Of a DNA stretch of 64,000 bases, positions 43,732 through 52,597 are shown piece after piece. Under the pieces are notes generated by a model. That model was not told the DNA's origin. It did no database searches and was given only the letters and a program-made list of their open reading frames with translations. Origin of the DNA: an uncultured Agrococcus sp. (GTDB lineage Bacteria; Actinomycetota; Actinomycetes; Actinomycetales; Microbacteriaceae); NCBI RefSeq assembly GCF_945915485.1, contig NZ_CAMEFJ010000003.1, forward strand, positions 29,270 through 93,269, in the 5' to 3' direction. The number at the start of each line of letters is the position of its first letter. Within the stretch, counting starts at the first letter, position 1. Both the position numbers and the translations under genes were made by a program.

Positions 43732-44160
43732 TTACTCGACCGTGATGCCCATCGAGCGGGCCGTGCCTGCGACGATCTTCTTCGCTGCGTCGATGTCGTT
43801 CGCGTTGAGGTCCTTCATCTTGGCCTCGGCGATCTCAGCGACCTGCGCATCGGTGACCTTGCCGACCTTCTGGGTGTGGGGAACGCCCGAACCCTTCTTG
43901 ACGCCGGCCGCCTTCTTGATGAGCTCAGCCGCCGGAGGCGTCTTGAGCACGAAGTCGAAGGAGCGGTCTTCGTAGACGGTGATCTCCACCGGCACGATGT
44001 TGCCTCGCTGGTCCTGCGTAGCGTCGTTGTACGCCTTGCAGAATTCCATGATGTTGACGCCGTGCTGACCGAGCGCCGGACCTACCGGCGGTGCGGGGTT
44101 GGCGGCGCCTGCCTGGATCTGGAGCTTGATGTAGCCCGATACCTTTTTCTTGGGTGCCAT
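43732..44160 (-). CDS. rplK: 50S ribosomal protein L11
   Basis: 142 residues with the full L11 sequence: [37 protein letters not shown], and the C-terminal rRNA-binding helix ending [11 protein letters not shown]. It forms the GTPase-associated centre with 23S rRNA. It lies between nusG and rplA in the usual order. Confidence 0.98.
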   Translation of the reverse strand: MAPKKKVSGYIKLQIQAGAANPAPPVGPALGQHGVNIMEFCKAYNDATQDQRGNIVPVEITVYEDRSFDFVLKTPPAAELIKKAAGVKKGSGVPHTQKVGKVTDAQVAEIAEAKMKDLNANDIDAAKKIVAGTARSMGITVE

Positions 44161-44217
44161 ATTTCTTCCTTAGTTCTTACCCGACCCACCCCGGGTCGGG
44201 AATCTAGCCTTTTACAG

Positions 44218-44910
44218 CTAGAGCTTGCTGACCTGACCGAAGCCGAGCTCCACAGGAGTCTCGCGCTCGAACAGGGAGACGAGGACGGTGAGCTTGCCGC
44301 TCGCGGGCTGGATCTCGGAGATCGTGCCCGGGAAGCCTGCGAAGGAACCCTCGGTGATGGTGATGGTTTCGCCGATCTCGTAATCGACCTCCGCCACGAT
44401 GGGCTGGGAGGCGACCGTGGCGTCCTCGGCCTTCTGCTCTTCCGCGATCTGCGCATCCGCGAGGGGCTTCAACATGTTGAAGGCCTCGTTGAACCGCAGG
44501 GGTGCGGGGTTGTGAGCGTTGCCGACGAAGCCCGTCACACCGGGAGTGTGGCGAACGACCGACCAGGTGTCTTCGTTGAGTTCCATGCGAACGAGCACGT
44601 AGCCCGGCACGCGAACGCGCGTGACCTTCTTGCCGACACCGTTCTTGACTTCGAGGACGTCCTCGGTCGGGACCTGGATCTCGTGGATGCCGCCGATCTC
44701 CATGTTCTCGGCCCGGCTGGCGATGTTGGCCTTGACCTTCTTCTCGTAGCCCGCGTACGAGTGAATGACGTACCACTTGCCGGGCTTGAGACGCAGTTCG
44801 CGCTTGAACTCGGCGTAGGGGTCGACCTTGGTCTCCTCAGCTGCTTCGCCGCTGAGGTCGTCGAGCGCCTTGTTCAGTTCATTGTTGAGGTCGTTGACGT
44901 TATCTGCCAC
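44218..44910 (-). CDS. nusG: Transcription termination/antitermination protein NusG
   Basis: 230 residues from GTG 44910. An acidic actinobacterial N-terminal extension (to about 40) precedes the NGN domain ([47 protein letters not shown]). A KOW motif follows ([16 protein letters not shown]) and the end is [11 protein letters not shown]. It binds RNA polymerase and links it to Rho or the ribosome. It follows secE by 41 bp. Confidence 0.97.
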   Translation of the reverse strand: MADNVNDLNNELNKALDDLSGEAAEETKVDPYAEFKRELRLKPGKWYVIHSYAGYEKKVKANIASRAENMEIGGIHEIQVPTEDVLEVKNGVGKKVTRVRVPGYVLVRMELNEDTWSVVRHTPGVTGFVGNAHNPAPLRFNEAFNMLKPLADAQIAEEQKAEDATVASQPIVAEVDYEIGETITITEGSFAGFPGTISEIQPASGKLTVLVSLFERETPVELGFGQVSKL

Positions 44911-44951
44911 AGGTATCGCTTGCCTTCTTGAGTTCGTAGAACCAGCGGATG

Positions 44952-45209
44952 CTAGTTCAGGATTACGCCGTCGCCGAAGAGGTTGGCCATAATCCATACC
45001 GCGAGCGCATCCAGACCGAAGATCAGCAGCATCATCAGCACGACGAAGATCAGTACGACCGTCGCGTAGCTGATGAGCTCCTTGCGGGTGGGCGTGACCA
45101 CCTTCGACAGCTCGGTGAACACTTCACGAATGAACTGAACGATCGCGGCGAACGGGTTGCGCCGACGGGCGACTCGCGTGCCGCCCTGTGCGCTCGTCTT
45201 ATCTGCCAC
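44952..45209 (-). CDS. secE: Preprotein translocase subunit SecE
   Basis: 85 residues. A basic N-terminus is followed by the conserved amphipathic helix ([20 protein letters not shown]) and one transmembrane helix near 50-75. It clamps SecY in the membrane. It is downstream of trpT and upstream of nusG, the standard actinobacterial order. Confidence 0.96.
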   Translation of the reverse strand: MADKTSAQGGTRVARRRNPFAAIVQFIREVFTELSKVVTPTRKELISYATVVLIFVVLMMLLIFGLDALAVWIMANLFGDGVILN

Positions 45210-45283
45210 GAGGTTCCTTCCCTTACTTCATTTGCTACGGGCCTCAGCCCGGGAGCATCCACCGTTTCCGGCATCTGCGCTCG

Positions 45284-45356
45284 CAGGGCGGACAGGACTC
45301 GAACCTGCAACCTGCGGTTTTGGAGACCGCTGCGCTACCAATTGCGCCACCGCCCT
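45284..45356 (-). tRNA. trpT: tRNA-Trp (CCA anticodon)
   Basis: 73 nt. The acceptor stem AGGGCGG pairs with CCGCCCT and the discriminator is G. The anticodon arm GCGGTCTCCAAAACCGC carries CCA, and the T arm has GGTTCGAGTCC. No CCA is encoded. It is the only gene for tRNA in the window and shares a transcript with secE-nusG, 74 bp before secE. Confidence 0.96.
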
Positions 45357-45434
45357 AGGCTTCTCGTGATCGTCCACCGTTCCCCCACCTCGCAGGCACG
45401 GGAAATGATGGTGGATTTCAACCACCGACGCTCA

Positions 45435-45464
45435 ACTATACGGGCTGGCGATGCTTCCTGTCCA
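45435..45464 (-). promoter_or_regulatory. Promoter of trpT-secE-nusG
   Basis: The -35 box TGGACA (45459-45464) and the -10 box TATAGT (45435-45440) have an 18-base spacer, with the predicted start about 70 bases before the tRNA. Confidence 0.55.
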
Positions 45465-45488
45465 GTTGCCGATGCCTGGAGTAAGGGG

Positions 45489-45574
45489 CGTCACGAAAAG
45501 TGGATCCGACGTCCGAAACGAACCGTAGAGTCCGCATTTCGTGACGTATGACCGTACCGTCAACTTTTCGTGAC
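45489..45574. repeat. Palindromic intergenic element with three related arms
   Basis: CGTCACGAAAAGT (45489-45501) can pair with TTTCGTGACG (45537-45546) or with ACTTTTCGTGAC (45563-45574), giving two alternative hairpins. The right end, read on the minus strand (CGAAAAGTTGACGG), matches the terminal motif of the REP-like copies A and B (CGAGAAGTTGACGG). It lies between the trpT promoter and the end of the Lrp gene, and could also terminate the latter. Confidence 0.65.
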
Positions 45575-45594
45575 ACCCGACACGTGTCGCCGGG

Positions 45595-46092
45595 CTACGG
45601 AGCCTGCTCATCCGGCAAAGGAGGCACCCACTCCCCGGCCCGTGTATCGAAAACGATGTGCGTCTCCGTTCCCCTGACCGAGGGATGCACGGTCACGTGA
45701 TCGAGGACGAAGCTCCTGAGCTCCTCCGCATCCGCTACCGCGACGCTGATCAGGAAGTCGTACCTGCCGGTCAGGTTCATGACCTGGCGTACGTGCGGGG
45801 CCTTGACCATGCTCGCCATGAAGCGGTCGACGACCTCTCGTGAGTGGTTCGTCAGGAACACCGTGATGAGCGCGTGCAGCGCGTAGCCGAGTTTCGCGTG
45901 GTCGAGCTCGAGCCGCCGAGGGCGAATGGCCGATGACTCTCGCAGTCGACGGATGCGGTAGGCGCATGTCGACTCCGCAATCTCCAGCGCTCTCGCGACG
46001 CCGCGGTTGGTGAGCGCAGGGTCTTCGCTCAGCACCCTGATGATCTCGAAGTCGAGCGCATCGAGGGCCAGGCCGCCTTGTGGATTTCGCAT
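45595..46092 (-). CDS. Lrp/AsnC family transcriptional regulator
   Basis: 165 residues. The N-terminal HTH (LDALDFEIIRVLSEDPALTNRGVARALEIAESTCAYRIRRL) is followed by an Lrp ligand-binding RAM domain (VRQVMNLTGRYDFLISVAVADAEELRSFV). It is divergent from the Cys/Met-metabolism enzyme, which it probably regulates in response to an amino acid. An AT-rich palindrome lies between the genes. Confidence 0.9.
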   Translation of the reverse strand: MRNPQGGLALDALDFEIIRVLSEDPALTNRGVARALEIAESTCAYRIRRLRESSAIRPRRLELDHAKLGYALHALITVFLTNHSREVVDRFMASMVKAPHVRQVMNLTGRYDFLISVAVADAEELRSFVLDHVTVHPSVRGTETHIVFDTRAGEWVPPLPDEQAP

Positions 46093-46124
46093 GTTCGCCT
46101 ACCTCAGAGCATCACTGCTTTGTC

Positions 46125-46144
46125 GCAGTTTCAATTTTATCTGC
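46125..46144. promoter_or_regulatory. Lrp operator candidate
   Basis: GCAGTTTCAATTTTATCTGC has GCAG/CTGC arms around an AT-rich centre, the usual look of an Lrp/AsnC site. It is placed between the divergent regulator and PLP-enzyme genes. Confidence 0.45.
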
Positions 46145-46206
46145 TGAACTATGAGTGAATCACAACTGTGCTGGCTTTCAACTCGGCAAGCAGCAACAAT
46201 CGAGGT

Positions 46207-47379
46207 ATGCATGAGGCAAAGAAGGCTCTCGACACACTTGCCGTTCACGCCGGCCGTGAAGATCTCACCGACCTCGGCCTGCACGCCCTGCCCATCGACC
46301 TCTCGACCACGTATCCGCTGACGAGCGTCGAAAGCGGCGGCGAAGCGTACGACACGATGGCGTCCGGCGGCCGCGCTCCCGAGGGCGGCACAGCACTGTA
46401 CGCGAGGCTCTGGAACCCGACCGTCGCACGCTTCGAGTCGGCGCTCGCGCAGTTGGAGCACGCGGAGTCGGCTGTCGCGTTCGGGTCGGGGATGGCCGCT
46501 GCCAGTGCAGCGCTCCTCGCGTTCACCGCAGCCACGGGCAATCGACACGTCCTCGCCGTCCGCCCCCTCTACGGCGGAACGGACCATCTGCTGGCGTCAG
46601 GGCTCCTCGGCACCGAGGTCACCTACTGCGCCGCGGACGCGGTGACCGAGTCGCTCCGTCAAGACACGGGACTCGTGATCGTGGAAACGCCCGCAAACCC
46701 GACGCTCGATCTTGTCAACATCCGCTCGATCGTCGATCAGGCAGGCGATGTGCCCGTGCTCGTTGACAACACGTTCGCGACACCGGTGCTGCAGAACCCG
46801 CTGCTGCACGGCGCTGCGATGTCCATGCACAGCGCAACCAAGTACCTGGGTGGCCACGGCGACGTCATGGGAGGCGTCATCGCCTGTTCCGAGCAGCACG
46901 CGACCATGATCAGGCCCGTACGCGCGCTGACGGGTGGCGTGCTGCATCCCGTTGCCGCGTACACCCTCCACAGAGGCCTCGCCACGCTGTCGGTTCGCGT
47001 CAACGCCCAGCAGCGGACGGCCGCCAGGGTAGCGGAGTGGCTGCAGGAGCATCCCGCCATCGCTACGGTCTTCTATCCGGGGCTCGACGGCGATCCAGCA
47101 GGCGTCCTGGGAGAGCAGATGCACGGATCGGGAGCGATGCTGGCGATCCGGCTCGCAGGCGGCTACGACGCGGCGGCCAAGCTGGCGAGTTCGCTCACGC
47201 TGTTCACGCACGCCGTATCGCTCGGAGGCGTCGACTCGCTGATCGAGCATCCCGCCGGTCTGACGCACCGCCTCGTGGATGGGGATGCGCGCCCCGATGC
47301 CGGCGTGCTGCGGCTGTCGATCGGGCTCGAGAGCGCCGACGACCTCATCGCCGACCTCGAGCGCGCGCTCGCTGCATAA
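46207..47379 (+). CDS. Cys/Met-metabolism PLP enzyme, methionine gamma-lyase or cystathionine gamma-synthase type
   Basis: 390 residues from ATG 46207. The fold type I transsulfuration family is shown by ALYARLWNPTVARFESALAQLE, SAVAFGSGMAAASAAL, the PLP lysine in MHSATKYLGGHGDVMGG, and VSLGGVDSLIEHPAGLTH. The divergent Lrp regulator is the common arrangement for methionine gamma-lyases, which release methanethiol, ammonia and 2-oxobutyrate. The sequence alone does not exclude cystathionine gamma-synthase/lyase. Confidence 0.85.
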   Translation: MHEAKKALDTLAVHAGREDLTDLGLHALPIDLSTTYPLTSVESGGEAYDTMASGGRAPEGGTALYARLWNPTVARFESALAQLEHAESAVAFGSGMAAASAALLAFTAATGNRHVLAVRPLYGGTDHLLASGLLGTEVTYCAADAVTESLRQDTGLVIVETPANPTLDLVNIRSIVDQAGDVPVLVDNTFATPVLQNPLLHGAAMSMHSATKYLGGHGDVMGGVIACSEQHATMIRPVRALTGGVLHPVAAYTLHRGLATLSVRVNAQQRTAARVAEWLQEHPAIATVFYPGLDGDPAGVLGEQMHGSGAMLAIRLAGGYDAAAKLASSLTLFTHAVSLGGVDSLIEHPAGLTHRLVDGDARPDAGVLRLSIGLESADDLIADLERALAA

Positions 47380-47407
47380 CTGTGCCGTCGTGACGGCTGT
47401 GCCCCAT

Positions 47408-47480
47408 AACTTCTCGGTCTCGTGGCGTTGAGAGCTCAATTTCACGGCGTGTCGTCGCCCAGCGACCGAGAAGTTGACGG
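47408..47480 (+). repeat. REP-like palindromic element, copy B
   Basis: It starts AACTTCTCGGTCTCGTGGCG and ends CCCAGCGACCGAGAAGTTGACGG. The right half (ACGGCGTGTCGTCGCCCAGC) is shared with copies A and C, while the left half has diverged. It lies in the 258-bp gap before the aminotransferase gene. Confidence 0.7.
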
Positions 47481-47637
47481 CACAGGCGCGTCGACTCGAT
47501 GCAGCGTTCCACGATTGAACCACCGCGCTCGCCGGCTGCCCGGAACTTGCCTCCCACATCAGGCAAGCTTCGGGCTCAAAGTAGGTGAGGCACGTCGCGG
47601 ACTGTTGGCAGCGTACCTTGCTGGTTAGGCTTGAGGG

Positions 47638-48831
47638 GTGAACCGAATCTCAGCACGCATCGGCGCCATCAACGAGTCCGCAACCCTCAAGGTAGACGCG
47701 AAAGCGAAGGCTCTGAAGGCCGAGGGCAAAGACGTCATTTCCTACGCGGCGGGTGAACCCGACTTTCCGACACCCGAGAACATCGTGGAGGCTGCACGGA
47801 AGGCTCTCGACGACCCGAAGAACTTCCGGTACACACCCGCGGGTGGCTTGCCGGAACTGCGTGAGGCCATTGCCGAGAAGACGAAGCGCGATTCGGGGCT
47901 CTCGGTTTCACCGGGCCAAGTTCTCGTCACCAACGGAGGGAAGCAGGCCGTCTACCAGGCGTTTCAGACGATCCTCGACCCGGGCGACGAAGTTCTCGTT
48001 CCCGCTCCGTATTGGACGACCTACCCGGAGGCGATCGGCCTGACGGGCGCAAAACAGATCGACGTCTTCGCCGGCAGCGAGCAGGGCTACCTCGTCACCG
48101 TCGAGCAGCTCGAAGCCGCCCGCACCGCGAACACGAAGGCAGTGCTATTGGTCAGCCCGTCGAACCCGACCGGCGCTGTCTACGGTGAGGACCAGATCCG
48201 TGCGATCGGGCAGTGGGCGCTCGAGCACGACCTGTGGGTCATTGCCGACGAGATCTACCAGAACCTCACCTACGACGGAGTTCGGGCGGTATCCGTGACG
48301 GAGGCGGTGCCCGAACTCGCCGACCGTACGCTGCTGCTCAACGGTGTCGCCAAAACCTATGCGATGACCGGCTGGCGCGTCGGCTGGATGGTCGGGCCAC
48401 AGGATGCCATCAAGGCCGCAGCCAACCTGCAGTCGCACCTCACCTCCAACGTCAACAACGTTGCGCAGCGCGCGGCAGCCGAGGCGCTGCTCGGACCGCA
48501 GGATGCCGTGCACGACATGCTGACCGCATTCGACCGCAGGCGCGGGGCGATCGTGGAGGCGCTATCGAGTATCCCCGGTGTCTCCGTACCGACCCCGCAG
48601 GGCGCCTTCTACGCCTACGCCGACGTCCGCGGGCTGCTCGGCCGCGACTGGGACGGCGTCACGCCGGAGACATCGCTCGAACTCGCCGACCTGCTACTGG
48701 ACGAAGCACAGGTCGCGGCGGTTCCCGGCGAGGCGTTCGGGCCCAGCGGCTACCTGCGCTTCTCGTACGCGCTCGGCGACGACCAGCTCGCAGAGGGCAT
48801 GAACAGGATGCGGGAGCTGTTCGCGCAGTAG
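47638..48831 (+). CDS. Pyridoxal phosphate-dependent aminotransferase (aspartate aminotransferase type)
   Basis: 397 residues from GTG 47638. Class I fold: [60 protein letters not shown], then [20 protein letters not shown] with the PLP lysine, and LRFSYALG with the substrate-binding Arg. It belongs to the AspC subgroup Ib that transfers amino groups between aspartate and 2-oxoglutarate. The gene commonly sits near trpT-secE in actinobacteria. Confidence 0.9.
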   Translation: MNRISARIGAINESATLKVDAKAKALKAEGKDVISYAAGEPDFPTPENIVEAARKALDDPKNFRYTPAGGLPELREAIAEKTKRDSGLSVSPGQVLVTNGGKQAVYQAFQTILDPGDEVLVPAPYWTTYPEAIGLTGAKQIDVFAGSEQGYLVTVEQLEAARTANTKAVLLVSPSNPTGAVYGEDQIRAIGQWALEHDLWVIADEIYQNLTYDGVRAVSVTEAVPELADRTLLLNGVAKTYAMTGWRVGWMVGPQDAIKAAANLQSHLTSNVNNVAQRAAAEALLGPQDAVHDMLTAFDRRRGAIVEALSSIPGVSVPTPQGAFYAYADVRGLLGRDWDGVTPETSLELADLLLDEAQVAAVPGEAFGPSGYLRFSYALGDDQLAEGMNRMRELFAQ

Positions 48832-48971
48832 GCACGACCTCGCCCGGATGCCCGAAATACTGAAAAATCGGCTCGTGTGCTCGAAAGACTGACCGATTGT
48901 GCGGTGTTTGGGGGGTTTCGCGTTTCTCGTGCCCAGTCGACGCGACGCGAACCGTCGGTACGCTCATAACG

Positions 48972-49511
48972 ATGAAGGACGCATCCGGCCGCACCGCCCT
49001 GCTCAGGGCATCCATCACCGTGGTCGCGAACGGTGGCCTTCGAGCACTCACCTATCGCGCTGTCGCCGCGGAGGCGGGAGTTTCGCACGGGTTGATACGA
49101 CACCACTTCGGCACGAAGGATCAGCTGATCGCCGCGGCCATGGACTTCGCAATAGAAGAGAGCCTGCTCGGCTCGAACATGATGAAGCAGGGCGTCACCG
49201 TCGACGAATTCGCCGCGGGCATCGAGTCACTCGCCGAACACGACGGCCCCGTGCAGTCGTTCCAGTACGAACTCTTGTTGGAGTCCAGACGCCGGCCGGA
49301 GCTGCGAAGATTCGCTGAACGCCACTACAGCGCGTACCGGACGGCGATCGGCACGCAGCTCGCCTCGCTCGGCGTGCACGACGAAGGTGTCACCGAGCTC
49401 ATCTGGTTCTGTCTCGACGGTATCGTCTTCCAGCAGCTGGTGCTGCCGCGGAATGTTCGGCCCGCTCTGCGTCGGATGCGCGCCCTGATCGTCGAGGCCT
49501 CGCGACAGTAG
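48972..49511 (+). CDS. TetR family transcriptional regulator
   Basis: 179 residues from ATG 48972; a longer frame upstream has no support. The HTH reads ALLRASITVVANGGLRALTYRAVAAEAGVSHGLIRHHFGTKDQLIAAAM. The C-terminal domain resembles BetI/AcrR-type regulators. It is followed by an AraC regulator whose promoter is overlapped by a 20-bp palindrome, the probable target. Confidence 0.87.
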   Translation: MKDASGRTALLRASITVVANGGLRALTYRAVAAEAGVSHGLIRHHFGTKDQLIAAAMDFAIEESLLGSNMMKQGVTVDEFAAGIESLAEHDGPVQSFQYELLLESRRRPELRRFAERHYSAYRTAIGTQLASLGVHDEGVTELIWFCLDGIVFQQLVLPRNVRPALRRMRALIVEASRQ

Positions 49512-49574
49512 CCGCCCGGGGTCGGACTGGGCGCATCCCCGTCGGATGCTGCCTGCGAGGCTCGCGCACGCGCC

Positions 49575-49603
49575 TTGACTATACAAATGGATAGTCCTAG
49601 GCT
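49575..49603 (+). promoter_or_regulatory. Promoter and operator of the araC-type gene
   Basis: The -35 box TTGACT (49575-49580) and the -10 box TAGGCT (49598-49603) are 17 bases apart. The palindrome GACTATACAAATGGATAGTC (49577-49596) covers the -35 box and spacer and is symmetric in most positions, consistent with a TetR-family repressor site. Confidence 0.6.
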
Positions 49604-49683
49604 GGCTGCACCAGTCGAACGGAACGAGGGAGACCGTTCGCGAGAGCGACGGTGCGTCCCCTCCTCAGAAGGGACTCTGCATC

Positions 49684-50700
49684 GTGACGCGCATCACATC
49701 CCTCCCCGAAGCTCGCGCATCCGCGCGTCAGCCGACCGAAACGAGCCTGCCGGCGGCGATCGCGAGGGCCGGAGATCTCGACACCTTCCGAAGCATGGTC
49801 TCGTCGTCGTTCGTGCCGTTGAGTGTCAGCGGAAACTCCTGCCGGCCGTTCACGGCAGTGCTGACCTCTGCCGCAGCCGACGAGGTTGTCTTCACCGACG
49901 TCTCGGCCCGACCCCACCTCGTCGAACGGACTCGCGAGTCGATTACGCGCGGCGGAGAAGGCTACTTCAAGGTGAGCCTGCTGCTCTCCGGCAGCAGCAT
50001 GCTCGTGCAGGACGGCAGAGAAGTACTGATGCAGCCGGGAGATCTCACGATCTACGACACGTCGAGGCCGTACTCCTTGCTCTTCGACCGCGACTTCCAG
50101 AACCTGATCATGATGTTCCCGAAGTCTCGCCTCGACCTCCCTTCCGCGTTTCTCGACGACCTCACCGCTGTTTCGCTGAACGAGCAGCATCAGCACCTCT
50201 CTCCCGTCGTGACGTCATTCCTGTCGCATTTCCCCGCCCGGCTCACGCCGCTCGATACAGCCGCTCGCAGTAAATTGGCGCGCACCAGCCTCGACCTGCT
50301 CGACACTCTTCTGACCGACATCCTGGGCTGCGAGCGCTACCCCGCGGATCCGCAGGCGAAGCAATTCGAGCGGATTCGGCAGTACATCGACGACCACCTC
50401 GGTTCGCCAGCGCTGTGCCCGGAGCAGATCGCCGCTGCGCACTTCGTCTCGGTACGGACGTTGCACGCACAGTTCAGCCGCGCAGGCACGACGGTCTCCA
50501 CCTGGATCCGAGAACGTCGCCTGGAGCGCTGCCGTACCGATCTCGGAGATGCCGCGCTTCTGCATCGCTCAGTGAGCGAGATCGCCACCCGATGGGGGTT
50601 CAACGATGCCGCCCACTTCAGTCGCGTCTTCAGAGCCGCGTTCGGGATGCCGCCGAGCGCATATCGGCGCGCACGCACTCCGGAGCCGACTCGCCGGTAG
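49684..50700 (+). CDS. AraC family transcriptional regulator
   Basis: 338 residues from GTG 49684. The N-terminal AraC-binding-like domain (cupin; KVSLLLSGSSMLVQDGREVLMQPGDLTIYDTSRPYSL, about 95-135) is followed by a double HTH (CPEQIAAAHFVSVRTLHAQF and VSEIATRWGFNDAAHFSRVFRAAFGMPPSAYRR). It is of the AraC_binding_2/HTH_18 class, often controlling catabolism of aromatic or amino compounds. The amino acid permease 150 bp downstream is a likely target. Confidence 0.88.
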   Translation: MTRITSLPEARASARQPTETSLPAAIARAGDLDTFRSMVSSSFVPLSVSGNSCRPFTAVLTSAAADEVVFTDVSARPHLVERTRESITRGGEGYFKVSLLLSGSSMLVQDGREVLMQPGDLTIYDTSRPYSLLFDRDFQNLIMMFPKSRLDLPSAFLDDLTAVSLNEQHQHLSPVVTSFLSHFPARLTPLDTAARSKLARTSLDLLDTLLTDILGCERYPADPQAKQFERIRQYIDDHLGSPALCPEQIAAAHFVSVRTLHAQFSRAGTTVSTWIRERRLERCRTDLGDAALLHRSVSEIATRWGFNDAAHFSRVFRAAFGMPPSAYRRARTPEPTRR

Positions 50701-50854
50701 CGCTCTACTAAGGCCGATTGGGCGTCCGGACGCATTCGCGCAGAGTCAAGTCTGCTGCTCTACGGATCAAGCTTCCTGCCGCATCCGATCCTAGGCTGAA
50801 CTCGACTGAGGTCTCAACGACGAACACTCAGGTAGCGCGACAGGAGCGACCATC

Positions 50855-52342
50855 ATGAGCGACAAGCCCACGAACAGCACCGAGGACGCCGGGCTCAGCC
50901 GACGCACGCTCGGTGTTCCCTCGATCACGCTCATGATCATTGCGGCATCCGCTCCTCTCACGGTCGTCGCAGGGGGCGTCACGACGTCGTTCGCCGTGAC
51001 GGGATCACTCGGTGTTCCGCTCGGATTCCTGCTGATCGCGATCATCCTCACCCTGTTCGCCGTCGGCTACACGGCCATGAGTCGCTACGTCACCAACGCC
51101 GGCGCCTTCTACGCGTACGTAGCTCGCGGCATCGGTCGCCCGGCCGGTGTCGGTGGGTCCCTCGTAGCGCTCATCGCGTACAACGCCATGCAGATCGGCA
51201 TCTACGGGCTCTTCGGATTCCAGCTTTCGTTGTTCCTCGAAGCGAAATTGGGATTCGCATCGCCTTGGTGGCTGTGGGTCGTCCTCTGCATCATCGTCGT
51301 AGGCGTGCTCGGCGTGAACCGCGTAGACCTCTCGGCAAAAGTACTCGGAACACTGGTCGCGCTCGAGTTCGCCGTGGTGATCGTCTTCGACATCTTCGCC
51401 TTCAATGCGTCACCGGAAGGTGCCTCGACTGCCGCGCTCAACCCCGCCGCGCTGTTCGGGCCCGCCCTCGGCCTGATCCTGGTGTTCGGCGTCGCAGCAT
51501 TCATGGGCTTCGAGAGCGGCGCGATCTACAGCGAAGAAGCCAAGGATCCGAAGCGCACCGTTCCACGGGCGACCTACGCTGCCGTCATTATCATCGGCCT
51601 GTTCTACGCCTTCAGCGCCTGGGCATTCTCCGTCGGCATCGGTCCTTCGCAAATCGTGGAGGCATCCCGAGAAGCCGGCCCCGATCTCATGTTCATCTTC
51701 ATGACCGACCGCACGAGCGTGCTGATCGCCGACATCATGACGCTACTGTTCGTCGGCAGCCTCTTCGCGGCGCTGCAGGCGTTTCACAATGCCGTCGCTC
51801 GGTACTTCTACTCGCTCGGGCGCGAGGGAGTCATGCCACGGGTATTCGCACGTACATCGAAGGCGGGTGCGCCGTGGGTCGGATCGGTCGCGCAGTCGTC
51901 GCTCGCTCTCGTCGTCGTTGCCGGGTTCGCGCTCGCCGGTGACGTTTTCGGCGGTGCTGACGCGCTCGACGCCCCGGACTTCCTGTTCCCCGTTCTTACG
52001 ATGTTCACGTGGCTGACCAATACCGGTGCGGCGGGCCTTGTTCTGCTCATGGGGATTTCCGCGTTCGCGGTGTTCGGCTTCTTCCGCCGCGACAATCAGG
52101 GGTTGAGCCCTTGGACCACGATCGTGGCACCTTTGCTCTCCGGCGTGCTGCTGATCGTCATGTTCGTGCTCATTCTGGGGAACTTCCAGTTGATGCTCGA
52201 CCAGGAGGAGCCCGACGTCACGACGTTCGTCTTGCCCGGGCTGATCATCCTGGGGCTGATCGTCGGCATTGTCTGGGGGTTCGTCCTCCGCGCGAAGAAG
52301 CCTGCCCTCTACCAGCAGATTGGAAGGGGAAATCCGCTGTAG
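50855..52342 (+). CDS. APC family amino acid permease
   Basis: 495 residues with about twelve helices. The APC superfamily start is visible: GVPSITLMIIAASAPLTVVAGGV, then YVTNAGAFYAYVARGIGRPAGVGG and AFMGFESGAIYSEEAKDPKRTVPRATY in helix 6. It probably takes up an amino acid or amine by cation symport. It follows an AraC regulator in the same direction and a CAGGAG ribosome-binding site precedes the ATG. Confidence 0.88.
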   Translation: MSDKPTNSTEDAGLSRRTLGVPSITLMIIAASAPLTVVAGGVTTSFAVTGSLGVPLGFLLIAIILTLFAVGYTAMSRYVTNAGAFYAYVARGIGRPAGVGGSLVALIAYNAMQIGIYGLFGFQLSLFLEAKLGFASPWWLWVVLCIIVVGVLGVNRVDLSAKVLGTLVALEFAVVIVFDIFAFNASPEGASTAALNPAALFGPALGLILVFGVAAFMGFESGAIYSEEAKDPKRTVPRATYAAVIIIGLFYAFSAWAFSVGIGPSQIVEASREAGPDLMFIFMTDRTSVLIADIMTLLFVGSLFAALQAFHNAVARYFYSLGREGVMPRVFARTSKAGAPWVGSVAQSSLALVVVAGFALAGDVFGGADALDAPDFLFPVLTMFTWLTNTGAAGLVLLMGISAFAVFGFFRRDNQGLSPWTTIVAPLLSGVLLIVMFVLILGNFQLMLDQEEPDVTTFVLPGLIILGLIVGIVWGFVLRAKKPALYQQIGRGNPL

Positions 52343-52431
52343 GCGGATTTCATACTGGGCAGGGAGCGAGAAGCAACGAACAGCTGAAAACACCCAATCC
52401 AAACCACCGTAGGTCTATTTCATAGCGTGAA

Positions 52432-52500
52432 AACTTCTCGGTCGCCTGGCGATGGGAGCGCCTCCTCACGGCGTGTCATCGCCCAGCGACCGAGAAGTTG
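52432..52500 (+). repeat. REP-like palindromic element, copy C
   Basis: AACTTCTCGGTCGCCTGGCG at the left, CGCCCAGCGACCGAGAAGTTG at the right. It aligns with the reverse complement of copy A almost throughout. It lies in the gap between the permease and the ABC exporter genes and may form a long stem. Confidence 0.75.
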
Positions 52501-52597
52501 GCAAAAAGCCCGGCCGTAGCAGAGCGTGTTGCCCGCTCTAGAGGTCGTCAGCCGATCGGGGGATGTGCGCCACCCACTCTCGGCGGATGCTTGGAGC

